Source: Oncomelania hupensis (Eukaryota; Mollusca; Gastropoda; Littorinimorpha; Pomatiopsidae). Taken from it: DNA of 64,000 nt. Positions 1 through 9,883 of the stretch are shown here, piece by piece (position 1 is the first letter of the stretch; the number at the start of each line of letters is the position of its first letter). The DNA is taken from NCBI GenBank assembly GCA_036898135.1, contig CM072522.1, positions 6,594,378 to 6,658,377 of the forward strand, written 5' to 3'. A program made the position numbers and the translations under genes. Under the pieces are notes generated by a model. The model was not told the origin of the DNA and did not search any database. It was given only the letters and a program-made list of their open reading frames with translations.

Positions 1-496
1 TTGAGAGCCAGAACTTCTCGATTCAGAAACAGTTTCTTCCCAGATGCTGTCCTCAGTACATCACCAACCATGGAATGATCTGTATAAACTGGAAACTCAC
101 AACCATAGCTTGATTTGTACCTTTGTACAATAGGAATATGCTATTCATTACATACTGTTGTGTGTGTGTGTGCGTGTGTGTGTGGTGTGCTGTGTTGTGG
201 TGTGTGTAGATTTGGATGTGAAGCTTAACATTCTTAATCATTCTCATCATTTTATTTAATGCTGTTATATTGTTTTACTGCTGTATTTTGTTTTACTTGC
301 AGTGCGTGTGTGACTCCATAATTTGTCATATATGACTGATGTATGTTTAACACGTGTTTCCCTATGCTGTATGCATGTTGAATGCCAATGAAGTGTATGT
401 CACAATGAATGCATGTGTGACTGTGCAAGAAAGGATTATTTCATTGTCGCCATGCCATACCAAAATCCTTGTAACGTTTTTACTTGGTGAATAAAT
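1..496. other. Non-coding flank, retroposon-3'-end-like
   Basis: No coding region is recognised. A (GT)n stretch lies near 158-210. From about 300 the sequence reads like a retroposon 3' end: it finishes in a GAATAAA-like signal at about 489-494 that runs directly into the (CTT)n tract. This is inferred from layout only; no coding part is attached. Confidence 0.3.
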
Positions 497-565
497 CTTC
501 TTCTTCTTCTTCTTCTTCTTCTTCTTCTTCTTCTTCTTCTTCTTCTTCTTCTTCTTCTTCTTCTT
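497..565. repeat. (CTT)n microsatellite
   Basis: About 23 nearly perfect CTT units directly follow an AATAAA-like sequence. It may be the simple-repeat tail of a non-LTR element rather than an independent microsatellite. Confidence 0.95.
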
Positions 566-743
566 TCATATAGGATAGAATCCTACTTTAAGTGAACTTG
601 GTTTAAGTTCACCACCATCGCCTCTATTAATATTACCTCAACCACAATTACCTCCATTACAATTACCTCCACTACAATTACCCCAACAAACTGATCATGG
701 GGTTTTGCATCTAGCACTTACAGGAGGTTTGCTATTAGTAGGG

Positions 744-1968
744 TTATTTGGGATTTATTAATTTCTCTAACGAGAGCAATAATATTATAAACAAAGACCA
801 CAGATGCTCAGATGTCCAGACATTTTTAGAAGCAGTAATAAATAACCATGAAAACACAGAACCCAATATTCCTGGAAGAGCGTCTAAAAAAGTTTGATCA
901 ATGCGTTTTAATAAATTAGCTATGCTTCGTAATGTTTTCTTAATCCATTCTTTAGCTGGTATTTTATCTCCACCACCACCACCACCGGTACGGCCACTAA
1001 TGCCTACGGTTCTAGTCAAAGCTAAGACTAGTGTACTTATAGCCATCCCAACTGCTGTAAGAATGATAATTATTGTAACACCATGTTCTCTAAATTCTTT
1101 CTGTAAGTGTGATGTCTTCGTGTAGCATCCTGTGACTCGTTTATTTAATTCTAGCAAAGTTAGTTATTAATTTATCTCTGTTTATGGATAAGGTTTCTAA
1201 TCTTGCTGAGCGTTCAGTATAAAGGTCAGCGAGCCTCTTTTGAATCATCTGTTTTACATCCAAGTTTAAGTTCAAGTCAACTGCTTCTGCTAGTTTTTTG
1301 TTCGTTTGTTTGTTTCTCTATTTCTTTTTCGAGTTCGCCAAATTTGGCTAAATTCAACATTGTCTCCCCTCTCACAGATTGTAATGCTTGATCCAAACCT
1401 TGATGCCCTCATAGATTTAAAGGAGAATAGTTTATAGATTCCATAGCTTGATGTACATTAGTTTCGAATAAGGTGTTTACTTCTGTACTTATTTGTAATG
1501 CAGAGTCCAACTTGTGAAGACTTATTTCAGTTGATTGTGGAAGAACTGATTTGTTGTAAGGAAGCAACTGCTTGCCTACGTAAGTTAGATTGAGAAAGCT
1601 CTAATAATCTTACAACAGTCATTAATTTTCTAGTTTTCAAAGTAGACCATGCATAAAATTTATCTGGACTCTTGGACATGGTTAATTGTATTCTAATGTG
1701 TGTTTATAAACCATTGATTATTTTGGTCTAGCTCAAAGACGTTCGGCGAAACATAGTCCGGTAATTGTCGTTTAATATAATTGTAAAACTTGTTCATTTT
1801 GTTAGCTTTTTGAGTATGAGTTACTTGATGTAATTTTTCTACCATTCTTTATCGATTGTGATGGCTCGTGTCATCTCCTACAATTGAAAGATGTCTGTTA
1901 GTTGTGTCGAGGTCCTCGCGGTCTTCACCTTCAATAGGTTTAAACACTTCATCATTTGTGTGCAACAT
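744..1968 (-). pseudogene. Decayed coiled-coil/membrane protein of a Polinton/adintovirus-like element
   Basis: Read on the minus strand from an ATG at 1968, an acidic N-terminus is followed by a long helical region broken by several stops and frameshifts. The last 137 codons (1157-744) are intact. They hold a hydrophobic segment (TIIIILTAVGMAISTLVLAL), a glycine hinge of six residues, a basic helix (EWIKKTLRSIANLLKR), and a hydrophobic C-terminus containing ALPGILGSVFSWLF. I recall this arrangement in uncharacterised proteins that accompany capsid-like genes in virus-like DNA elements of cnidarians and molluscs. A second copy of its N-terminus lies at 29921-30038 beside a capsid-like pseudogene, which supports the assignment. 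The function is unknown; an integral-membrane or virion-associated role is inferred. The gene is clearly non-functional over its first two thirds. Confidence 0.5.
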
Positions 1969-2107
1969 TGCACTTAGATTTTAAGTACATTTGTCCTTTA
2001 TTCCGGCATTTTCATTTTGGGTACGTTGTCTTGAGTTGAGGACACTTTGGGTACACATGTTACTTCTTAGTTGGTGTGTTTAAATAAATATACACTAAGG
2101 CAATAAT

Positions 2108-3772
2108 GAGCCCTGTGGGTTCTGGCACTGAAAACAAATAGACCCAACCTTTCCCGGCGTGTTGTAAGAGGCGACTAGCAGGGGTGATGTCAGCACAGCA
2201 TCACTAGGCGAAAGTCTTCTACACAGAAGTCATCGGCGAGGACGGAGGACCCTCACGTTACTATAGGTTCAATGACCACGTGCTCGGAGCCAAGGTGAAC
2301 CACACTGTACTCGTGGATTTCGGCTGTAGCGAACAACAGCCAAGAAAGCATTGGGCCCTGCCAGGTCTTTCTTGCCCAAAACACCGTATGATGAACAGAA
2401 CCACTCACTCCATACCGGTCGCCGCCCGGCTCACCAAGGACCGTGACTTCCGTTGGTCACCAGGACGGATGTGATAAGTGTGCTACTGATGGACAACTTA
2501 GCAGGATCCGCACGATCATCGTCATAGGAACCGGGAATGTCAGGACCCTAACTGAGAAGAGAAAATTAGAAGAACCGACCCACGAGCTGGACAACTATCT
2601 ATGGAACATTTTACATATCAGCGAACTGCGCTGGAAAGACCTAGGTGAAACAACGACCGACAAAGGCCACAAGCAATATTTCAGCAGGAGAGATGACAGG
2701 CACGAACATGGGCGTTGGATTCTTGGTCCACAAAGACATTCTAGGAACTGTCATGGGTTGCCGACCAGTCTCTAATAGACCTATTTATCATCCGTCTGAC
2801 AGCAGCCCCTTTTAACATCACCATCATCCAGGCCTATGCCCCAACATCAGACTATGATGACAGCGAAGTGGAGGATTTCTATGAACATCTACAGGCTGTC
2901 CAAGACCAAGTGCCGAAGAAGGACATAGTCATAGTGCAAGGCGACTGGAATGCCAAGGTTGGCCAAGATGCGCACCACAACTTGGGAGACACATGTGAAT
3001 CTCATTGTGGATGACATCGATGGATTGGCTGGAGAGGAACAAGAACTTGAACAGCTGGTACAGAGGCTTGACACCACCTTCAGAGCCTATGGAATGGAAA
3101 TAAGTGCAGAGAAGACCAAAATGATGACCAACAACACCAACATCAAAGTCCAAGGCCAATCCCTCAACACAGTGCATAGCTTCAAATATTTAGGAGACAT
3201 TGTATCAGACAATGAGACCCGACAGGAAGCTCTCTTCAGGATCGCACAAACAACTGCGTTCCTGACAAGGTTGAAGTCCATTTGGATAGACAGGACCATC
3301 AGTCTACATTCCAAGGTAAGGCTGCTGCGCTCCCTTGTCATCTTCATATTCCTATATGCTGCGAAACATGGACCCTCACAGCAGATCTACAACGAAGAAT
3401 GCAAAAGCATGGAGATGAGGTGCTACAAAAGACTTCTGGGCATTTCCCAAATCCAGCACATCACCAACAACGCAGTCCGACAGACCATCGCACAAGCCAT
3501 TGGACAACACGATGGCATATTCACAGTGGTGAAGAAACGGAAACTGCGATGGTATGGCCAAATCACCATAGCATCATGCCTTGCAAAGACCATCATGCAA
3601 GGCACGATGCAAGACTGCAGAAGAAGAGGGAGACAGGAAAAGAGGTGGAAGGACAACATTCGAGAATGGACTGGCTTGACACTGAGTGAAGCCATGAGGG
3701 TTGCTGAGGACAGAGAAAGAAAGAGTACGCTGGTTAAAGGATAATCTGTGGTCTGCGATCTTCGATTTACAG
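2108..3772 (+). mobile_element. LINE family 1, copy A (RTE-like), internally deleted
   Basis: The copy starts with the family's 5' end (shared with the copy at 59614-62435) and ends in the GGATA-type tail at about 3764-3772. It encodes an APE-type endonuclease start (NVRTLTEKRKLEE, ISELRW, GDWNAKVGQDAHH). At about 2985-3010 it jumps straight to the middle of reverse transcriptase (DDIDGLAGEEQELEQL), so most endonuclease and all finger/palm-N sequence is missing. AATAATG flanks both ends and may be a short target-site duplication. The copy cannot be autonomous. RTE-like placement rests on endonuclease-RT organisation without a visible ORF1 and on the short tandem tail. Confidence 0.8.
2950..3744 (+). 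pseudogene. Fused endonuclease/RT C-terminal ORF of LINE copy A
   Basis: This 264-codon open frame begins in the last endonuclease codons and continues into RT downstream of the FADD box, then through the conserved C-terminal domain (LRWYGQ, RRRGRQEKRWKDNIREW). The upstream RT motifs, including the catalytic aspartates, are missing because of the internal deletion. It is therefore a fragment, not a working gene. Confidence 0.7.
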
Positions 3773-4840
3773 GATAGGAATAATGGTTTAAAGTCTCATA
3801 TTTGCTTGTTGCATTTTTCATTAATTGTTATGCATGCAAGGGGGATGAGGAAAGGGATGAGAGGGCATAATTTTTTTTAAAAGTTTCTTGGAGGTCAATA
3901 ATTATGACCCCATTGATGTGATGAAGGTTGTGTTAAGAATGACATTCGATCCTCTGATCTAGAGAGGTTCGAACTTTGGACCCATGACGTCGTAGAGTGT
4001 TGAAGTTATTTATAAGAAAAGTTGACACCAAACACCCGGGGAAGCTCTAACTTTGGATCCATGACGTCATGCTATAGGCAACAGATCAACAATCCAGAGC
4101 ACTCTACCTTAAAATATACACATGCGCAGTTCTACCGCGCATCCACCGAAGTGGATCGGCAACCTAGTCATTCTACCTTACCGTCATATACGTTACGCGT
4201 ATTTTAAAATAGGATAGGGTCAGCAAACAGTCAACTGCGCACTTGGCAAAGCTGTTGTATGATGGTCTTAGTATTGAGTCTGCAATCCATTTTGAATGTT
4301 TTCAAAATATTTAAACATATTAATACTCTTTATAATCTTTAAGGCTAGCCAAATGTAGGTGATCATCTTGAAGTCTTTAAGCTGATTTATTTAGAATATC
4401 AGTTATTTCTTGTTACGATATCGAGCATTCTTGGGATTCATATATCTCTACCCTTTGAACTTGTTCATGAAAAAAGCAATTTCATCCTCAGAAAAATGTT
4501 CAGTTTCTAATTCTTAAAACTGTCCTAAAAACATATCTTCTCCTTTACTAGACCCTATCGAGCGAGCCGAGGTGTAAGAAGACGCCATTGTTCACAACAA
4601 CGCGTTTTTCACAATTCAAAATGGCACACACAAACACAACACATTGCTTCTCCTTCTACAACAGTTTTAGCAATGACGCCAATATTACCTCACCGCCTGG
4701 TACATAGAACCATGTGATTAAAATGATTGTCTTAGTCAGGAATGTTTGTGCAAGAGACAGGGATATTATGACTGATCCACCATGTCATACTGATGTCACA
4801 AACGTTAGTAAGTGTTATAACTATCTGTTGTTGGTTGGTT
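3773..4840. other. Unassigned intergenic DNA
   Basis: No gene is recognised. Two similar stretches near 3958-3990 and 4035-4066 each contain a CCATGACGTC core; the second is a full TGACGTCA palindrome at 4063-4070. The duplication is short and its meaning is unclear. Confidence 0.4.
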
Positions 4841-5470
4841 GTTTGTGAAGATTAACGTCCCCGGACACTTCTCATATAGGGGACGGAGGTAAGAAGTAAG
4901 AGTTCATGATGAGTTGCCACAGGACTGTTCGCAGGATGTCATTCGTTTCAGTGAAGATGTCATTCGTTGCAGTAGGAGGTGCCCGCTCAGATCGGAGGTA
5001 CAAGTCACGTGGCAGGCGCGCAAAAGGTGTAGGAGATGAGTCGAAGCTTCTCGACGAGGCGTGAGGTGGTGCGGCCGTGGAACAAGGGGCCTACAAGGAG
5101 AGTAAGCAGAACGCAGAGAGAAAGTGGCGATGCGAACCACCTGTTGTCCGGAGGACGCCACCCTCCACAGCAATCCCCGCGTCGCCCAGTAGTTGAAAAA
5201 CAGAACAGGGCAGCCAAGGAAAGGAGCGACGGCACGTCAGTCGCCAATTCGCCACCGCCGCCCAGTCGATGGAGCCCTACCGCTGTTAAAATGTAGTTTG
5301 AAGGTTGAGATGGAGTATCGTGTCGGGATCTCGCACACGATGTGTGTCGCAGCTTTGACTTCAGGGCCCAGTATCTCGCCCTCAGGAATGGCATGTGATC
5401 GGACTACCCTCCATCTTCGTCGCGTGTGGGTCTGAACGCCTTCTAGAGATCTGTTGTAGCGCTGGCTTAA
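4841..5470. repeat. Dispersed repeat related to 18047-18500
   Basis: This region shares blocks with 18047-18500, notably TCATTCGTTGCA and GTCCGGAGGACGCCACCCTC followed by a GTCGCCCAG segment. It begins with the stem-loop motif at 4856-4885. Open frames on both strands are GC-rich and resemble no family I know. The coding status is unknown and the element class is undetermined. Confidence 0.45.
4856..4885 (+). other. CGTCCCC/GGGGACG stem-loop motif
   Basis: Seven-base arms enclose a loop of about 16 bases that starts GGACAC and ends TATA. The same stem and loop recur at 19429-19458 (minus) and 55773-55803 (plus), always preceded by AGATTAA or GATTAA. Conservation in three places points to a mobile or structured unit. 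Confidence 0.6.
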
Positions 5471-6525
5471 GCTTATATGACACCCTGACCCTCTCCCACC
5501 ACCACATTCTCTATCCCCATAATGTAATGACTGATCATTCCCTGTCTTGTCATATTGACGTCACAGGGATTTCCCCATTCTAAAAATAACTTATCTAATG
5601 CTTAAGAGGGGTGGGAAGTTGAGAAGGGGGGGGGGGGGGATATAGTTTAAAAGAAATAAGGTGAATAAAAAGAGTGTGAAGAAAGATGTTTAAGATACTC
5701 AAAAACCGTATATTTTAGAACAGGGAAGAGATAGAAATAATCTGGGGCTGAGTTGTCACTTATTCTCTCTATAACCGACCAACAAACAGACAGAAGAACC
5801 GACAAGACAACCGACCGACATTTGGCTCGGTCTGATTCCCGACTGTTTGAAGGTTGGGAGCAAGTCACTAGTCGATAATTAGGAATGGGGAATACATTAC
5901 TGGTTGCACTGCTCATGCCATGGTAGCTTGGAGATCTGTCCTTGCCGTAGGCCTACATCACTGTCACTGGAGACTGTTGTAAAATTTAAACGTTTATTAC
6001 ATTTACAATATGTTACAAGGATAGTAATTTTTAAGCTTACAGCTTATTCTTACATATGATCATAAAGCTTTGTTTGGACAAAAACATTGGAGGGGAAAAC
6101 TGAGAGCCTTTACTCACAATCAAACTAATTTAACGCTCCAGCTTTTCCTGAATACGGAGATTCAATTAGTTTTGATGGGATTTCAATACTACATCTGGGC
6201 AACGCAGATGGCTCAGTGGTTAACGCAAAGGCAATACCACGATTGTTAAGTGATAATATTACAGAACGTACAACCAGAAAACCAGTTGACGGCCTGAGTG
6301 CCCAAACAAACAAACAAACATGAATATATATGATCCCAGAGCCACCGTTTGCTCATTGTTGTAGTCAAAACGCACACAATTGAAGTACTGAATATCAGGC
6401 AATAACATTGCAGCCTTTACGGCGTACGGGGAGTGGTCCCACGACAGTTGATGGCCTGGATTTTATAATATTAACAAAACTTAATAATATTGAAGAACAG
6501 CAACAAAAAGACTCATGACACTGAG
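5471..6525. other. Unassigned intergenic DNA
   Basis: No gene is recognised. A poly-G run lies near 5626-5640. TGGCTCAGTGG at about 6209-6219 matches a Pol III A box, but no B box follows at the right distance, so at most it is a worn SINE head. Confidence 0.4.
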
Positions 6526-6857
6526 ACACTGCGCCCCTACTTCTTCGGATGAGAGTATAAATCGAGGTTTAATCTGTGCACGCACGTATTGCATCGCACG
6601 GACTTTAAAGATCCTGACATTGATGTCCTAGACAGGTGAGGGTCGCCTATGTAAATACAGCCAGCAAGCACTACATGTAGCTCCTTTCTCCCCCATACTC
6701 GTTCGCCCAGGATTGTGCTCAGTTGTCTGGACGTCAGGCAACGCGCCTGAAGGCTGCAAGTGGGCGCCTCGGGCATTTTGGGGTAGATACCGCATCGACC
6801 AGCGCCTTGAGCAGCTCTTGAGTTGGAAAAACGCTATATAGGAAGGATTTTAAAAAA
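6526..6857 (+). mobile_element. SINE body copy (long variant)
   Basis: This copy contains the core CGGATGAGAGTATAAA and the later GGACTTTAAAGATCCTGAC block found in the complete SINE at 47748-48108. It then has its own 3' region ending CGCTATATAGG, a common SINE/LINE tail form. No tRNA-like head is visible, so it is 5' truncated. Confidence 0.6.
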
Positions 6858-6861
6858 TACA

Positions 6862-7088
6862 TTAACCCATTTGCTACCACGATCCCATATATGGGATCAC
6901 GTGAATCCAATGTGCTGACATCACAATGTTTGGGTTTTCCTGTTCACAATTGTTTTGACAACTGAAGGGAGACTAGTAGAGAAGTTCTGATGTAAATAGG
7001 GAGTGACTGGCTTTCATCACTGGACTTCCTGTCACTTTGAACTGACACCCCCCTCAGATTTCAACAGCAGCATGGCAACACAGAAAAG
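6862..7088 (+). mobile_element. piggyBac-like left end with possible transposase exon 1
   Basis: TTAA (6862-6865) is followed by CCCATTTGCTACC, a form typical of piggyBac-like termini, and then by the perfect 18-bp palindrome GATCCCATATATGGGATC (6881-6898). Downstream an ATG at 7072 opens a 17-nt coding start (MATQK) that runs into AAAAG|GTAAGC, a strong splice donor at 7088/7089. No matching right end or transposase body was found in the window, so this is probably a remnant. The exon is inferred from the donor and a leader-like upstream sequence. Confidence 0.4.
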
Positions 7089-7847
7089 GTAAGCTAATAG
7101 CATGTAACTAGCACCAGCTGGTAATAATGTCATGCGCCTGTGGTTTGATGGAAATCACGTGATCAATCATTATAATTTGGATAGGATACATTTATCGGAA
7201 TGATATTTAAACTGATCTAATAAATCAATGGTTAATATAAATATATATATTAACATTAGTGATAATAGTAATGATAAAAGAATTGTCAATAACAGTCGAA
7301 ATAAATAATGATTATTTAGTAAAAGGGAAACGAAATTCTAGTTTTTGTATCGATCAAGTGATCAACTACGCAGCGGCTGGCAGGAATTGCCCAGATTAAT
7401 CAATTAAAGAAATTAATTTTAATTGGGGAAGTTGTAATGCACTTTTAATTGAGATGTCTACATTGTGATTAATAAAGATTTGTTGACTTGTCATGACTTG
7501 ACTACATCTGCCATGGAAACGTTGGCGAAGATTGATTTGTGATTGTGAACTGAACTTGCTTACTTAGCATGCTGCTGTCATGCTGTAATGCTACCATCTG
7601 TACTTGAATCAATTACAGTTTCCTAAAGATCCACCCTGCCACAAATTAATACCCTCATCCTCATCTCCTCTGACACGTACAGTCACTCAAAACACAAGTA
7701 TGTGTGTACGGGTATGGTGTCTGGTCACTTCCCCCTCCACCCACCCCCAGCTACCTTCGCCCCACCCCCTGTAACCACTTACTCCCTGTGGTCCCTCCAT
7801 ATATTATTCCCCCCTTGTAATTGTCCACCTCCACCCTCCCCCCCACC

Positions 7848-7892
<45 letters not shown>

Positions 7893-8394
7893 TCATTATT
7901 TATTTATCTTTTTAATTATTTATTATCACCCCCTCCCAGTTTATGATGTTTTAATAAAAGGATGATACATTTCCTTAGTGACTTGTATTGTTGAATGAAT
8001 GTAATAAATTTATGAAATGTGATGTACTCTTATTTAATGACTTGTATATATATTAGTAACTTAATGTGAATTGATGAAATGTAATTGTGCGTACCTTTAC
8101 ATGCACAGCTGCTTTGCATTTAATGTAGTGATTGTATTGACATTTATATTTCTGTCCGTGTCGTTAGATATTTTCTGTTGGTAGTGGAAAAGGAATCCGC
8201 TGTGTTCTTTCATCTTTTTGCCTTTAGAGGAAAACACTAGACCATTCACTGTAGTAGTTGCAGTGGCTTCAACCACCTCAAGAAACTAAAGTATGGTTTT
8301 CAGTGCACATTTGTTTAAAGTAAAAGCGGAACAACAGTTCGCATATTTCAAAAACTGATTTCACGATCAATGATCAAACATCGGTAGTCTTAAA
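7089..8394. other. Unassigned DNA with (GA)n
   Basis: The first part is AT-rich. A pyrimidine/C-rich tract leads into (GA)n at 7851-7888. No gene or known repeat body is recognised. Confidence 0.4.
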
Positions 8395-8512
8395 AGCCCA
8401 GGTTCGAATCCCGTGGTGGACGAAATAAAAGTGGCCATTTTTCATTGTCCATTTTAGCAGTATGATTGCTCTGGCGGTTCAGTATTGATTTAGGTCCATA
8501 CCCCTCCATAAC
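8395..8512 (+). repeat. SINE-like repeat with B box, left partner
   Basis: It contains GGTTCGAATCC, a perfect Pol III B-box form, near the start of the copy, followed by a body that includes GTGGCCATTTTTCA. The body is repeated in reverse at 8939-9055, so the two form an inverted pair around a LINE fragment. Confidence 0.5.
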
Positions 8513-8576
8513 TACAGTAACGTTCTCAGTAATCGTAATCAAACATCAGTAGAAGCAAGAACATTGAGGTGTAACG

Positions 8577-8835
8577 TCTACATCCTATCATATCCTATCC
8601 CATAACTCGGAGGTCGTAGGGGCACCACAGATGATCGTTTAACCAGCGTACTCCATCTTTCCCTGTCCTCAGCAACCCTGATTGTTTCGTTCAGTGTCAA
8701 ACCAGTCCATTCTCGAATGTTGTCCTCCCACCTCTTTTTCGGTCTCCCTCTTCTTCTACCCCCTTGCACTGTGCCTTGCAGGATGGTCTTTGCAAGACCT
8801 GATGATCTGGTGACGTGGCCATACCATCGGAGTTT
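8577..8835 (-). mobile_element. LINE family 1, copy B, 3' fragment
   Basis: It encodes the family's C-terminal domain on the minus strand (LRWYGHVTRSSGLAKTILQ, GRRRGRPKKRWEDNIREW) and has the CCTATC-type tail at its low-coordinate end. It is severely 5' truncated and ends in a fold-back at 8814-8876. Confidence 0.8.
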
Positions 8836-8876
8836 CCCCACTGTGAGCAAAGCTAAACTCCGATGGTATGGCCACG
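8814..8876. repeat. 22-bp perfect inverted repeat (fold-back)
   Basis: The arms at 8814-8835 and 8855-8876 are perfectly complementary and separated by 19 bases. Both arms are LINE family 1 sequence in opposite orientations, so this is a fold-back junction inside the truncated copy. Confidence 0.85.
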
Positions 8877-8938
8877 GTATTACACGGTCTACATCCACCG
8901 TTGATAAAATGGCAGACGGGGTTAACCATCCCAGGGAA

Positions 8939-9055
8939 CAAGGGGTAGGGACCTAAATCAACTCTGAACCACCAGAGCAATCATTCTGCTAAAATGGATT
9001 GTGAAAAATGGCCACTTTTTTATTTTATTTTGCCCACCACGGAATTCGGATCTAA
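8939..9055 (-). repeat. SINE-like repeat, right inverted partner
   Basis: Its reverse complement aligns with 8410-8512 with scattered mismatches and a small A-rich length difference. The B-box-like sequence at its end is degenerate. Confidence 0.55.
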
Positions 9056-9789
9056 GTCATCGGTGTGCCAGTATCAGTAGTAGGCCTAGACTTTTTGCTT
9101 CAAGTGTTCTAATACTTGAGTTTGCTGATAGGTATAGTCTTACATACAAAACACAATATTACAAACTAGAAATAAATATTGCAACTGCGCTCTGCCAGGG
9201 GGAAGTGACCATGGGGTGGGTGGGTGGGTGGAATAATACGGGGGGAAGTGACCATCGGGGGAAGTGGTCACGGGAAGGGGAGGGGGAGGTAGCCGAGGAG
9301 GAAGTAGTGGACTAGGGGGAAAAGAATGGGGAGGAAAAGACTGGGGATTAAGTGACCGGTAATCGTGTGTACGCTCTCTGGAAATAATACGCACAAGAAT
9401 CGGAACTAAGCTTTCTTTCGATCTGTGCAGACGAACATATAAACAGATGTTTCTCGTAGACCTTGTTTCGGTAATAGGCCTAGTACTTACACACTGTGAC
9501 TAGACTGAAAACAAACATATTATTATGTCTCTGACAAGAGACAAGTTCACATTAACACAAACACACCCACACACACGACCGGAGTAATCTGGTCTAACAG
9601 GTTAACAGGCTGACTGCACGAATTAAGACGGCCGATCAACACATAATTCCCTTGTTAATTTGCGGCATGGCAGGTCAATGTTATTGTACGTCAAGAATGT
9701 AATTGACTGCAAGTTTATTGCTGTTGCTCAGTGACTGTTGTCAAACCTTTTACCGTGTAGCCGCCACTCATCCGTCTAGGACATCAGCG
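9056..9789. other. Unassigned intergenic DNA
   Basis: It holds a short GGGT-rich and purine-rich stretch near 9210-9345 and no recognisable gene or repeat body. Confidence 0.4.
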
Positions 9790-9878
9790 TCAAGATCTTT
9801 AAACCCCATGCGATGAAATGCGAGTGTACAAACACTAGACCTCGGCTTATACTCTCATCCAAAGGAGTATAGGCGCAG
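9790..9878 (-). mobile_element. SINE core fragment
   Basis: The reverse complement carries the core GGATGAGAGTATAA and the TTTAAAGATCTTGACGCTGA block seen at 47868-47950. It abuts the 3' tail of LINE copy C, as a similar core fragment abuts LINE copy D at 14389. Confidence 0.6.
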
Positions 9879-9883
9879 TCCTA

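Noticed and set aside
5036..5394. GC-rich overlapping frames on both strands at 5.0-5.4 kb
   Set aside because: Part of a dispersed repeat, with no conserved protein motif; frame openness follows from base composition.
8395..8420. Perfect B box suggesting a tRNA gene
   Set aside because: No acceptor stem, A box or anticodon arm could be laid out, and the body is repeated at 8939-9055 as in a SINE.
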